From contig NZ_CP066831.1 of the NCBI RefSeq assembly GCF_016598615.1, forward strand, positions 2,170,001 through 2,234,000: a stretch of DNA of 64,000 nucleotides. Reading direction: 5' to 3'. Below, piece by piece: positions 55,583 to 63,901 of the stretch. Position numbers and translations under genes: made by a program. The stretch is from Streptomyces liliifuscus (GTDB lineage Bacteria > Actinomycetota > Actinomycetes > Streptomycetales > Streptomycetaceae). Positions within the stretch are counted from its first letter, which is position 1, and each line of letters opens with the position of its first letter. The notes under the pieces were generated by a model that worked only from the letters and a program-made list of their open reading frames with translations, was not told the origin of the DNA and did no database searches.

Positions 55583-56082
55583 GGGTTCGGCCGGGTCATG
55601 TCTGGTGCGCGGCCTGTCTGGCCGCCGACGTCGACCGGGTCGAAAGCCGCAAGGATCTCGCGGACGTCCTCCATGGCCATCGTCCACGGCGGGATGTCAG
55701 TGATGCGACGGCGGAGGCGTTGGAGCTGCTGATCTCTTATCCGGGCTGTGCACTGGTCCTGCTTCCACTCGTCGACGGTGGCTGGGTGGCGGCAGCGCGG
55801 AGGGTCGACTCGCCCCTGGATCCGCCCGGACCGGTTTCCGCCGCCGTCCGATCCGCCCCGTACGCATCGGGCCGGTTCCGGTATTCACCCCGCAGGCAGG
55901 CTGTCGAGTCGTTCTCTGAGCCGGCCGACGTCCTCGACGCTGATCAGCGTGCACAGGGCGAGGGAGCGCAGGTAGTAGTCGCGTGCGGCATCCGTGCGGT
56001 CGATGTCCTGTGCCACCTGCCCGAGCATTTCGAGAGTGCGGGCCTGCCAGTGGACCGATCCAGAGTGCTCGAACGTCCCTAA
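55579..56082 (+). CDS. Small hypothetical protein coupled to the GT-B-like gene
   Basis: ORF of 167 aa starting at a GTG that overlaps the upstream stop (GTGA). It opens MRVRPGHVWCAACLAADVDR, with a CxxC, then an alpha/beta region (TAEALELLISYPGCALVLLP, DGGWVAAARRVDS). I do not recognise it. The last 66 codons lie antisense to the 3' end of the NB-ARC gene, and its TAA stop is the complement of that gene's TTA codon. The C-terminal third may therefore be accidental, while the coupled start and first 100 codons look genuine. Confidence 0.5.
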   Translation: MRVRPGHVWCAACLAADVDRVESRKDLADVLHGHRPRRDVSDATAEALELLISYPGCALVLLPLVDGGWVAAARRVDSPLDPPGPVSAAVRSAPYASGRFRYSPRRQAVESFSEPADVLDADQRAQGEGAQVVVACGIRAVDVLCHLPEHFESAGLPVDRSRVLERP

Positions 56083-57969
56083 CGCGCTGAGGAGTTGAGC
56101 CGTACCGGACTCATGCTCTCCCGCTGCGGCGCGTGCGCGGCCCAAGAAGGCCAGCGCACGCGCCGTGTCGTGCGGATCCGGTACCGCCGCGAGCGTGGCG
56201 TGCGCGCGGTCGAAGTGCCGCACGGCGAGCGGGGGATCGCCGGCGGCGAGGGCGATCTCGCCCAGCACGATTCGGGCCAGGCCGGTGCCGCGGGAGTACC
56301 CCGTTTCATGCCACGTGGTGATGGCCCGGTCCAGGTACGGGACCGACTCCGTGAGCCGCCCGGCCTCGTAGTGGGCCGCCCCGATGCCAAGCAGTGCCTG
56401 GCCCTCGTCCCGGCGGTCGTCGGCCAGACGAGCGGCCTCGCGTGACGCGCCGTACCAGACGATCGCCTCGTCGATACGACGGGCGGCACTCAGTCCGATG
56501 GCACCGGAGTTGAGCATCTGGCGTTCCGCCGCAGCATGGCCGGCGAGCCGGGCGGCAGCCAACCCTCGCTCGTGTGCCTCGATCCACAGGTCGTAGTAGC
56601 GCAGCTTGAGGAACAACGGCCACATGGCGTCGGCCAGTTGCCAGACCAGGCTGTGCCAGCGGCGGTCCTCGGCCGTGCGCAGCATGGTCATGAGGTTCAC
56701 CCGGTGCCGGTCCAGCCAGCTCAGCGCGCTGGTCTCGTCAACGAACGGCGTCGGCAGATACGGCTGATGGACGTGGTCCCGGTCCAGCGTGAACTGAGCG
56801 GGAGTGATCAGCCTCTCGGCCTCCGTAGCCGTGGCGAGATACCAGTCGGCCACCCGGCGCACGGTGTCGTCCGCCTCGTCCGCGGTGCCGCGTTGCCGGG
56901 CATGGAGGCGGATCAGATCGTGGAACCGGTAGCTGTCCGGGCCCGGGTCCTGGAGCAGATTGGCCTCCACGAGGACGTTGAGCAGTTCGTCCGCCTCGTG
57001 AAGCGTGTGTCCGCCGGCCGAGGCGGCGATCCTGCCGTCCAGTTCGGGCAGGGGCAGGTGCCCCAGTCGCCGGTAGAGCCGGGCCGCCGGGGCCGGCAGA
57101 CCGTCGTAGGACTCGTCAAGTGCTCCCCGCACCGCTGTCTCTCCGTCCACCGTGAGTACGGCCAGTCGGTCTCCGGGCCGCGCCAGCGCGTCGGCCATGG
57201 CGCTCAGGGACTGCCGGGGCCGCGCGGCCAGACGGGCCGACGCGACGCAGACGGCCAGGGGCAGGCCCGCGCACAGGGACACCACGCGGCGCGCGGCCGC
57301 CGGGTCGCCCTCCACCCGGTCCCTGCCGATGCCCCGGATCAGCAGTTCCTCCGCGGCGTGCGGCGGCAGCACGTCGAGCGAGTGGAAGACCGCCCCGTCG
57401 ATGCGCAGGCCGGTCATCCGTCGTCGACTGGTGACCACGACGAGGCTGTGCTCCGAACCCGGCAGCAGAGGGCGCGCCTGCGCCGCGGTACAGACGTTGT
57501 CGAGCATGACGACGAGCCGCAGCCCCGAGGTGAGCGAGCGCCACAGCGCGGCCTGTTCGGCGAGGTCGGCAGGTACGGGACCCGGATAGAGGGCACGCAG
57601 GAACCTGCCGAGTACCTCGCTCGGCGAGGCCGCGTCCTCGAGTGTGTGGCCACGCAGGTCCGCGTAGAACTGTCCGTCGGGAAAGTCGGCGTCGGACGCG
57701 CGGAGCCATCTGGTGACCAGCGAGGTCTTGCCGACTCCGGCGGCCCCCGTCACCACGAGCGGGCCGGTGCGGCGCGCGGAGAGCTCCCGCAGCGCCGCGA
57801 GATCACCCTCGCGGTCCGTGAAGTGCGGTGGTGCAGGCAGCAGTTGGCGGGGCACGGGTACGTCCGGCATCGGCTGGTACATGTGGATCCCACCCTGCAC
57901 CTCACCCGCCTGGACGGTGACCCCGGTCAGTCGTGCCGAGCCGCTGATCCTGTTGATGTGACCGTTCAC
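55885..57969 (-). CDS. NB-ARC/TPR protein lacking the SARP DNA-binding half
   Basis: STAND-type ATPase of 694 aa. The P-loop is VVTGAAGVGKTSL (residues 72-83), preceded by FTDREGDLAALREL as in AfsR-like regulators. Walker B is LVVMLDN and the sensor is VVVTSRRR; then GLPLAVCVASARLAA and a winged-helix-like segment. TPR-type helix pairs fill residues about 500-690 (AAAERQMLNSGAIGLSAARR, RDEGQALLGIGAAHYEAGRL). There is no OmpR-type HTH or BTAD. Start GTG 57969 follows GGGGG at 5 nt; other starts are possible. Residue L630 is a TTA codon (56082-56080), so translation should depend on the bldA tRNA. Divergent from the full SARP. Confidence 0.83.
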   Translation of the reverse strand: MNGHINRISGSARLTGVTVQAGEVQGGIHMYQPMPDVPVPRQLLPAPPHFTDREGDLAALRELSARRTGPLVVTGAAGVGKTSLVTRWLRASDADFPDGQFYADLRGHTLEDAASPSEVLGRFLRALYPGPVPADLAEQAALWRSLTSGLRLVVMLDNVCTAAQARPLLPGSEHSLVVVTSRRRMTGLRIDGAVFHSLDVLPPHAAEELLIRGIGRDRVEGDPAAARRVVSLCAGLPLAVCVASARLAARPRQSLSAMADALARPGDRLAVLTVDGETAVRGALDESYDGLPAPAARLYRRLGHLPLPELDGRIAASAGGHTLHEADELLNVLVEANLLQDPGPDSYRFHDLIRLHARQRGTADEADDTVRRVADWYLATATEAERLITPAQFTLDRDHVHQPYLPTPFVDETSALSWLDRHRVNLMTMLRTAEDRRWHSLVWQLADAMWPLFLKLRYYDLWIEAHERGLAAARLAGHAAAERQMLNSGAIGLSAARRIDEAIVWYGASREAARLADDRRDEGQALLGIGAAHYEAGRLTESVPYLDRAITTWHETGYSRGTGLARIVLGEIALAAGDPPLAVRHFDRAHATLAAVPDPHDTARALAFLGRARAAAGEHESGTAQLLSALGTFEHSGSVHWQARTLEMLGQVAQDIDRTDAARDYYLRSLALCTLISVEDVGRLRERLDSLPAG

Positions 57970-58168
57970 GCTCGCCCCCGTAGTCGAATCCGAGCGCACA
58001 CGCGGCACGGGCATGTGTCGCTTACACGGATCGAAGGGTGGCCTACCCGCCAGAGGGACCCGATAAGGACAAGGATTCGGCCGACAGTTCGAGAGATGTC
58101 TGGCGTCCCTGGTACCCCGATGCCATTCTGTGCTGTCCAGGAACGGGTGCCGGCGAGAGGAAACGCTG

Positions 58169-61100
58169 GTGGAGATCCAAGTGCTCGGCCCCGTCGGCCT
58201 CGTCTTCCAGGAGCGCCGGCTCGGTCTCGGGTCCGACAAGGAGCGGCTGATCATGGCCTCTCTCGCTCTGGAGGTCGGTCGCCCCATCGCTCTGGACACG
58301 CTCGTCGACCGGCTCTGGGACAACCCGCCGCCCAAGGCCCGGGAGGGCGTTCACACGTACATTTCCAGGATCAGGCGGTCGATCCGGACGGCAGCGTCCG
58401 CGGAACCGCGACTGCCGGCACCGTCGATCGCGCATCGCACGCACACATACACCTTGGTCGCCGAGCCCGACACGGTCGACTGGCATCGGTACCGACGGCT
58501 CGCCGACCGGGCCGGGGAGGTCTCGGCCGGGGGTGACGACGTACGGGGTGCGGAGCTGATGCGGGAGGCCGAGAGCCTGTGGGAGGAGCCGCTCGCCGGG
58601 CTACCCGGGCTGTGGCCCGAGCGCGTCCGTACCAGTCTGACGGAGAAACGGCGAGGGGTCGTCACCACTCGCATCGCCATGGAGTTGCGGCTGGGCCGGT
58701 TCACGGAGATGGCCGGTGAGTTGTCGACCCTAGTGGATCAGTACCCGGGCGACGAGGCACTGGCGGGCCAGTTGATGATCGCTCACTACGGCAGCGGTCG
58801 GCACGCGGAGGCCCTTCTCCTCTACCAGCGGGTCCGCAGGGTCCTCCGTCTCGACTTCGGCACCGATCCCGGCGAGGAACTCGTGCGTATCCACCGGCAC
58901 GTCCTCGGCCGGGCCCCGGTGCACGAACTCACCGGACAGACCGTCCTCACGACGAAACCCCGTGCCAACTCGCGTCAGGTGCCGGGGCATCTCCCCCGCC
59001 AGGTCGCTCTTGTCGGCCGCCGCGACGAGATGGGACGGATCCGCGCGGCCATGGACACCGCGTCGGAGAACGGCTCGGTCATCACGTTGGAGTCCATCTC
59101 GGGGATGGCGGGGGTTGGCAAGTCCGCGCTGGCCATTCGTGCGGCATACGAGTTCGGCGACCGGTTCCCGGACCACCATCTCTATCTCAATATGAGGGCC
59201 CATTCCCCGGGCCAGGATCCGCTGGAACCGGCAGCCGCGCTCGCCACGCTGTTGCGCATGCTGGAAGTACCCCCGCAGTCCATTCCCGCCGACGTCGACG
59301 AACGGGCCGCTCTCTGGCGCAAGGCACTGGGTCACCGTCGCGCTTTGATCATTCTCGACGACGCGGCGGGGCCCGATCAAGTGCGCCCGCTACTGCCGGG
59401 CGCGGGCGAATGCTTCACACTCATCACGAGCCGTCGCCGATTGGTCGGACTACCGAGCGGGCGTTCGCTGGCGCTGGACGTACTGCCCGCGGACGACGCG
59501 GCCGAACTGTTCCGAGAGTTCGCGGGACTCGAAATCACGAGAGACACGAGGTACGCACACGGCTCATGGGGCGCGGACGACTCGGTGGAAATTTCCGAGA
59601 TCGTACGTCTCTGTGGATACTTACCGCTCGCGATAGAGATCGCCGCCAACCGTCTCACCGCACACCCTTCCTGGAACCTCGCTGTTCTGCGTGAACGGCT
59701 CTCGCGATCCGACGGCCGGCTGGCCGAAATTCGCGATGGATACTCGGAGATAACACGCGCATTCGAGGTCTCCTATCAGACACTCACGGCAGCGGAACGC
59801 GCGACCTTTCGGCTGCTCAGTCTGCATGTGGGGCCGGAGTTCGGCCTGCCGGCGGCGGCCGCGCTGCTCGGGCGTCCCGTCGCCGAGACCGAGCGGCTGC
59901 TGGAGGCGCTGCTCCAGTGCCATCTGCTGCTGGAGCCGGTTCCGAACCGGTTCCAGTTCCACGACCTGCTGGGTGAGTATGCGCAGTTGCTGTGCGCCGG
60001 CCAGGATCCCGAGGAGCGGCGCGAGGCCGCCCGGCTACGGCTGGTTGGACACTATCTTCGTACCGCGGACCACTGCGACCGTCTGCTGCACCCGCGGCGC
60101 ATCCGGCTGGACGTACGGGAGGAGCGGACTACCGGACCGAGCCCGACGCCGCCGGACTCCGGAGATCTCGCACGGCTCCACACCCCGGCGGACTCCTCGG
60201 ACGCCCGTGCCTGGTTGGTTATCGAGCGGGTCAACCTGCTGAGCACGGAGGAACACCTCAGGACGCACGGCGCTCATGCGCGGGCCGCCGTGCTCAGTCA
60301 TGTCCTGGCGGGCTTCCTCGACAGCGAGTGTTACTGGACGGATTCGCTACGGCTCCACGGCGCGGCCGTCGAGTTCTGGCGCCGGAGTCGGCACGAGGCC
60401 GGGTTGTGCCGTGCCCTGCTCGACCTCAGTACCGCGCACATGGCGACCGGGCAGTACACACATGCCGAACGGGCCGCCGACGACGCGCTGCGGCTCGCCA
60501 GAGTCGTGCACGACCGGGACGCCGAGGCGGAAGCCCTTCGCGAACTCGGGATTCTCCATTGGCACATGGGCCAGAATCAGCGCGCGCTGGAACTCCAGAA
60601 GGAGTCCCTGGCCCTCTGCGCCCGAACCGGCGACCAGTGGCGCCAGGCGCGCTGCCAGAACAACATCGCGATTTGCCTGCTCTACCTGGGCGAACACGAC
60701 ATCGCCCTGTCGTACTTCGAAGACGCCATCACCGGCTTTCGGGCCACGGACGACCAACGCATGCTGGCCAAGACCCTTAACAATCTGGGAAATCTATATC
60801 TCCACATGGGCGACTCCGAGCTAGCCCGTCAGACACTGGAGAGTTCGCTGCGTATCGCCGAGCGGACGGGCAGCCGCTTGGACAAGGCAACGTTGCAGAT
60901 AAACATCGCCGAATCCCTTGCCTCTTCCGGAGATTCCAGCACCGCCATGGCGATGTATCACGAAGCGCTACCGGTTTTCCGTCAATTGGGAGACCGAAAG
61001 AGCGAGGCCATCACACTTACGGGAATTGGCCGCGTCCACCAGGAGCAATCAAAGGCGGAGCAGGCCATGCCCTACCTTCGGCAGGCACTCGCGCTCGCTC

Positions 61101-61333
61101 GGAGGATCGGTGCCGCCCTGGAGGAGGTCCAGGCACAACGCCTGCTGGGGAGCTGCGAGTCCATGCTCGGCCACCAGGACTCGGCCACGCGCCTGCTGGA
61201 GTCGGCGCTCGAGTCCGCCCGTCATATCCGGTCACCGGAAGAGGAGGCCAAGGCGGAGGAGGCCCTTGCCGAAGTCCGACTCGGCGCCGGACGGGATCCG
61301 CGGAGCATTCCCATCTCTCTTGATCGAAAGTGA
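58169..61333 (+). CDS. SARP-family regulator with NB-ARC and TPR domains (AfsR-like)
   Basis: Large regulator of 1054 aa in the AfsR layout. An OmpR/PhoB-type winged helix (residues about 1-95; LGSDKERLIMASLALEVGRP, LWDNPPPKAREGVHTYISRI) is followed by the bacterial transcriptional activation domain (95-250; DTVDWHRYRRLADRAGEV, ELRLGRFTEMAGELSTLVDQ). The NB-ARC P-loop SGMAGVGKSALA lies near 310-322, with ALIILDDAAGPDQVRPLLPG later. TPRs lie near 750-1030. GTG 58169 follows GAGAGG at 8 nt. L485 is a TTA codon (59621-59623), marking bldA dependence. SARPs usually activate specialised-metabolite genes; its targets here are unknown. Confidence 0.92.
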   Translation: MEIQVLGPVGLVFQERRLGLGSDKERLIMASLALEVGRPIALDTLVDRLWDNPPPKAREGVHTYISRIRRSIRTAASAEPRLPAPSIAHRTHTYTLVAEPDTVDWHRYRRLADRAGEVSAGGDDVRGAELMREAESLWEEPLAGLPGLWPERVRTSLTEKRRGVVTTRIAMELRLGRFTEMAGELSTLVDQYPGDEALAGQLMIAHYGSGRHAEALLLYQRVRRVLRLDFGTDPGEELVRIHRHVLGRAPVHELTGQTVLTTKPRANSRQVPGHLPRQVALVGRRDEMGRIRAAMDTASENGSVITLESISGMAGVGKSALAIRAAYEFGDRFPDHHLYLNMRAHSPGQDPLEPAAALATLLRMLEVPPQSIPADVDERAALWRKALGHRRALIILDDAAGPDQVRPLLPGAGECFTLITSRRRLVGLPSGRSLALDVLPADDAAELFREFAGLEITRDTRYAHGSWGADDSVEISEIVRLCGYLPLAIEIAANRLTAHPSWNLAVLRERLSRSDGRLAEIRDGYSEITRAFEVSYQTLTAAERATFRLLSLHVGPEFGLPAAAALLGRPVAETERLLEALLQCHLLLEPVPNRFQFHDLLGEYAQLLCAGQDPEERREAARLRLVGHYLRTADHCDRLLHPRRIRLDVREERTTGPSPTPPDSGDLARLHTPADSSDARAWLVIERVNLLSTEEHLRTHGAHARAAVLSHVLAGFLDSECYWTDSLRLHGAAVEFWRRSRHEAGLCRALLDLSTAHMATGQYTHAERAADDALRLARVVHDRDAEAEALRELGILHWHMGQNQRALELQKESLALCARTGDQWRQARCQNNIAICLLYLGEHDIALSYFEDAITGFRATDDQRMLAKTLNNLGNLYLHMGDSELARQTLESSLRIAERTGSRLDKATLQINIAESLASSGDSSTAMAMYHEALPVFRQLGDRKSEAITLTGIGRVHQEQSKAEQAMPYLRQALALARRIGAALEEVQAQRLLGSCESMLGHQDSATRLLESALESARHIRSPEEEAKAEEALAEVRLGAGRDPRSIPISLDRK

Positions 61334-61349
61334 TCGAACTTTTAAGCAA

Positions 61350-61399
61350 CTCACCAGTAAGTATTCGAGTTTGACACCTTGATCGTCAGCTGGTGAGAT
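61350..61399 (+). promoter_or_regulatory. Inverted repeat and possible promoter after the SARP gene
   Basis: CTCACCAG (61350-61357) and CTGGTGAG (61390-61397) flank a 32-bp AT-richer stretch. Inside, TTGACA (61371-61376) is followed after 17 bp by TGAGAT. It could be a promoter for the small ORF at 61460, an operator, or a weak terminator. Just before it TGATCGAA occurs twice at 10-bp spacing (61320-61338). Confidence 0.35.
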
Positions 61400-61459
61400 T
61401 GCCGCGCTCCGTGATATCAAGATCTCGTTCGACGAGAATCTGAGCGAAAGAGCGCAAAG

Positions 61460-61651
61460 TTGAAGAAAAAACGCCCACGGGCGTACATAATGCCGACTAT
61501 TCTCCTCATTGGCGCCATGGCAACCCCGAGCGGCCAAGCAGTTGAACAAGTACTCGACAATCGAGCGACCGTGATATCCACGGTCCAGCAGGAGACCCGC
61601 GTCGAGGCGGGATCCTGCCTTCCGACTACCGTCGGAGCCATCCACATGTAG
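61460..61651 (+). CDS. Possible small secreted peptide
   Basis: ORF of 63 aa with a TTG start; an internal ATG at 61490 is an alternative. The N terminus looks like a Sec signal: basic KKKRPR, hydrophobic IMPTILLIGAMA, then TPSGQA as a plausible cleavage site. The mature part would be about 37 residues with one Cys. Local GC and GC3 are lower than in neighbouring genes, so coding is uncertain. Position directly after a SARP gene resembles small SARP-linked genes such as afsS by location only, not by sequence. Confidence 0.4.
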   Translation: MKKKRPRAYIMPTILLIGAMATPSGQAVEQVLDNRATVISTVQQETRVEAGSCLPTTVGAIHM

Positions 61652-61683
61652 ACGCCCACGGCGAGGCAACCCCTAGCAGTCGT

Positions 61684-62847
61684 CTACTTCCGTCGGAATG
61701 CAATCCCCTCCCGGCCCAGATCGACAAGCCATTCCTCGGAGCGTTCTGGTGTCTCCGCGGCGCGACTGAGGCCGGGCGGCAGATCCCCCGCCAGGATCCG
61801 CCGCACCCCCAGCGCCAGCGTCCGCGACACGCACCGGGCCATCGCGCTCTCCTCCGCGTCACCCTGCAGGTCCAGCAGATAGCGGCCCGACCAGGTGTGG
61901 TCCGGGTCGGCGCGTACGTCCAGGGACACGGCGAGGACCACGCGGTCGCGGTCGGCGTCGGTGGTCGGGTAGCGGGCCGCCAACTCCTGGGCGAGGGCTG
62001 CGATTCGCTGGTCGTCGCCCTGTCGGAGTTCCTCGAAGACCGGCTGCCAGGCGTCGAGCCAGCCGTCGAGGCGGAGGGTGCCGCGGATGAAGGTCTGGGG
62101 CTTCCAGGCCGGGGGCAGTCCGTACTGGTCGACGAAGGGGAGGCTGTCCCGGTTGGGGTAGACCTCGAACTGTTCGCCGTCCACGACATGGGGGCGCGTG
62201 ACCTCCCAGGGTCGCGGGGCCGTGGTCTCGGCGCCTGCCTCGATGTAACGGGCGGGCGAGCGCAGGGCGTTGAGGACTCCCGCCGGGGCCCAGCTGAAGC
62301 GGTACCTGAAATCGTTCGGGACGGCCGGGATGCCTCCGCAGTAGGAGGTGAGGCTCACCTCGGCGGCCGTGTCGGCGCCGATCTCCTCGCGGGCCCGGGC
62401 GATGAGGCCCTGTGCGAAGAGGTGGTCGATGCCCGGGTCGAGGCCCGCCTCGGTGAGGACGACGACTCCGGCGGCCCTGGCGGCGGGGACCTGGTCCAGG
62501 ACCGCTTCCGAGACATAGCTGGAGCAGGCGAAGTGGGCCCCGCGGCTCACACAGGCGGCGAGCAGACCCGCGTGTTCGGGGGCCGGGAGCATCGACACCA
62601 CCACGTCACCGGGCGCCAGTTCGGCCGTGAGGGCCGGGAGCGTGTACGCGCGGGGCTCGGCGCGGCCGGTGAGACCGAGGCTCTCCAGGCTCTGGGCGGC
62701 CCGCTCCTCGGTGCGGTGCCACAGGCGTACGCGGTCGGCCGCGTCGCACAGCGCGGCGAGTCCGCTGCCGGTGGACAGTCCCGCGCCGATCCAGTGGACG
62801 GTGCCGGAGGCGGGGACGCCGGCAGGCTGGGCGGTGGTGTCAGGCAT
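61684..62847 (-). CDS. Saccharopine dehydrogenase family, L-glutamate-forming type (LYS9-like)
   Basis: Dehydrogenase of 387 aa. The Rossmann motif is VHWIGAGLSTGSGLAAL. SSYVSEAVLDQVPAARAAGV and LTEAGLDPGIDHLFAQ match the conserved core of saccharopine reductases. YRFSWAPAGVLNALRSPARY continues the substrate domain. This class interconverts saccharopine with alpha-aminoadipate semialdehyde and glutamate. Its start overlaps the stop of the next gene by 8 nt. Together the two cover both steps between lysine and aminoadipate semialdehyde. Confidence 0.85.
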   Translation of the reverse strand: MPDTTAQPAGVPASGTVHWIGAGLSTGSGLAALCDAADRVRLWHRTEERAAQSLESLGLTGRAEPRAYTLPALTAELAPGDVVVSMLPAPEHAGLLAACVSRGAHFACSSYVSEAVLDQVPAARAAGVVVLTEAGLDPGIDHLFAQGLIARAREEIGADTAAEVSLTSYCGGIPAVPNDFRYRFSWAPAGVLNALRSPARYIEAGAETTAPRPWEVTRPHVVDGEQFEVYPNRDSLPFVDQYGLPPAWKPQTFIRGTLRLDGWLDAWQPVFEELRQGDDQRIAALAQELAARYPTTDADRDRVVLAVSLDVRADPDHTWSGRYLLDLQGDAEESAMARCVSRTLALGVRRILAGDLPPGLSRAAETPERSEEWLVDLGREGIAFRRK

Positions 62848-63901
62848 CGCGGAACTCCCCTTGTGTCAGGCCGAGTTCACGGCACGTCTCGTGGAAGCGG
62901 TCCAGGTCGCGTCCCCACGCCCCGGCCACCCCGAACTCCAGGAGCTCTGGCGTCAGCGCCGCAGAGAAGTCCGCGCTCGCCTCCTTGGGCAGCAGGGACG
63001 GCAGGTTGTCGATGGCGATGAGGTCGAGCGCGGGCCGCTCGTGCAGGCGCCGCACGGGGTCGGTCCAGTCCGTGACCGTGTCGTAGACCGGCAGGACGTT
63101 GTAGGGGGAGCCGACGTCACAGGTCACGTCACAGACCGTGCGCAGTCGGCGGCCCGGCTCGTCCAGGTCCTTGTCCGTGAGGAAGGGGGTGCTCGGACCG
63201 GTGGTCAGCACGGTGTTCACCATCAACTCGTGCTCCAGCAGGGCCCCTCGGTCCAGGTCGCGGGTCTCGGCGAGATCCCAGCAGGTGGGGTCGAGTCCCG
63301 CCTCGGCGAGTGCCACCCGCGCACCGCGTCCGGAGCGGCCGAGCGCGCCGATCACCAGCGAGGCGAACTCCTCGTCGCCTGCGGCCGGTTGGAGTTCGGC
63401 GTCCAGTTCCTCCTTGGACGTCGGCCGCAGTGGAGCGTTCAGCCTGCCCCGGTGGTGCAGTACCGCGAGGGCCGCACCCACATAGCCCGCCCAGTAGCCG
63501 AAGGCCGCGAGTCTGCGGCCGTTGTCGTCCACCAGGTACTCCAGGTCGAACAGCGCCCCTCCCCCGGCGACGAACCGGCGCAGCAACGCCTCCGCCCCGG
63601 GCTGCGCCTTGAACACGTGCCCGAAGAAGACATGGCGGTGCCTCAATTCGCCCGGCCCGTCAGGGAGTTCCTTGAGTCCGACGATCACCGCGTCCGCCGG
63701 GGCGTCGACCCAGGAGCCCGCCTCGACGACACGGCCGCCCGCCTCCTCGTACGCCCCGGTCGGGTAGATCCGCTGCGGGGACTCCTCGACGGTGAGCGTC
63801 ACGCCGTTCTCGACGAGCCGCCGGGCGTCGGTCGGCACGATCGGGGTGCGCCGCTCGGTCGTACGGGTCTCGTGGCGCAGCCACAAGTGGAGCTCTGTCA
63901 T
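62840..63901 (-). CDS. Saccharopine dehydrogenase family, L-lysine-forming type (LYS1-like)
   Basis: Dehydrogenase of 353 aa with the alanine-dehydrogenase/PNT N-terminal domain: LWLRHETRTTERRTPIVPTD, LTVEESPQRIYPTGAY and FFGHVFKAQPGAEALL. The C-terminal nucleotide domain shows VIGALGRSGRGARVALAEAG and DVTCDVGSPYNVLPVYD. It resembles fungal LYS1, which interconverts saccharopine with lysine and 2-oxoglutarate. The start overlaps the preceding partial gene by 4 nt and the stop overlaps the LYS9-like gene by 8 nt, a coupled operon. Lysine degradation or supply of a lysine-derived building block is plausible. Confidence 0.86.
   Translation of the reverse strand: MTELHLWLRHETRTTERRTPIVPTDARRLVENGVTLTVEESPQRIYPTGAYEEAGGRVVEAGSWVDAPADAVIVGLKELPDGPGELRHRHVFFGHVFKAQPGAEALLRRFVAGGGALFDLEYLVDDNGRRLAAFGYWAGYVGAALAVLHHRGRLNAPLRPTSKEELDAELQPAAGDEEFASLVIGALGRSGRGARVALAEAGLDPTCWDLAETRDLDRGALLEHELMVNTVLTTGPSTPFLTDKDLDEPGRRLRTVCDVTCDVGSPYNVLPVYDTVTDWTDPVRRLHERPALDLIAIDNLPSLLPKEASADFSAALTPELLEFGVAGAWGRDLDRFHETCRELGLTQGEFRDA

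Noticed and set aside
61232..61669. Minus-strand 145-aa ORF opposite the SARP tail and gap
   Set aside because: Half of it is antisense to the SARP gene; no ribosome site and no recognisable domain.
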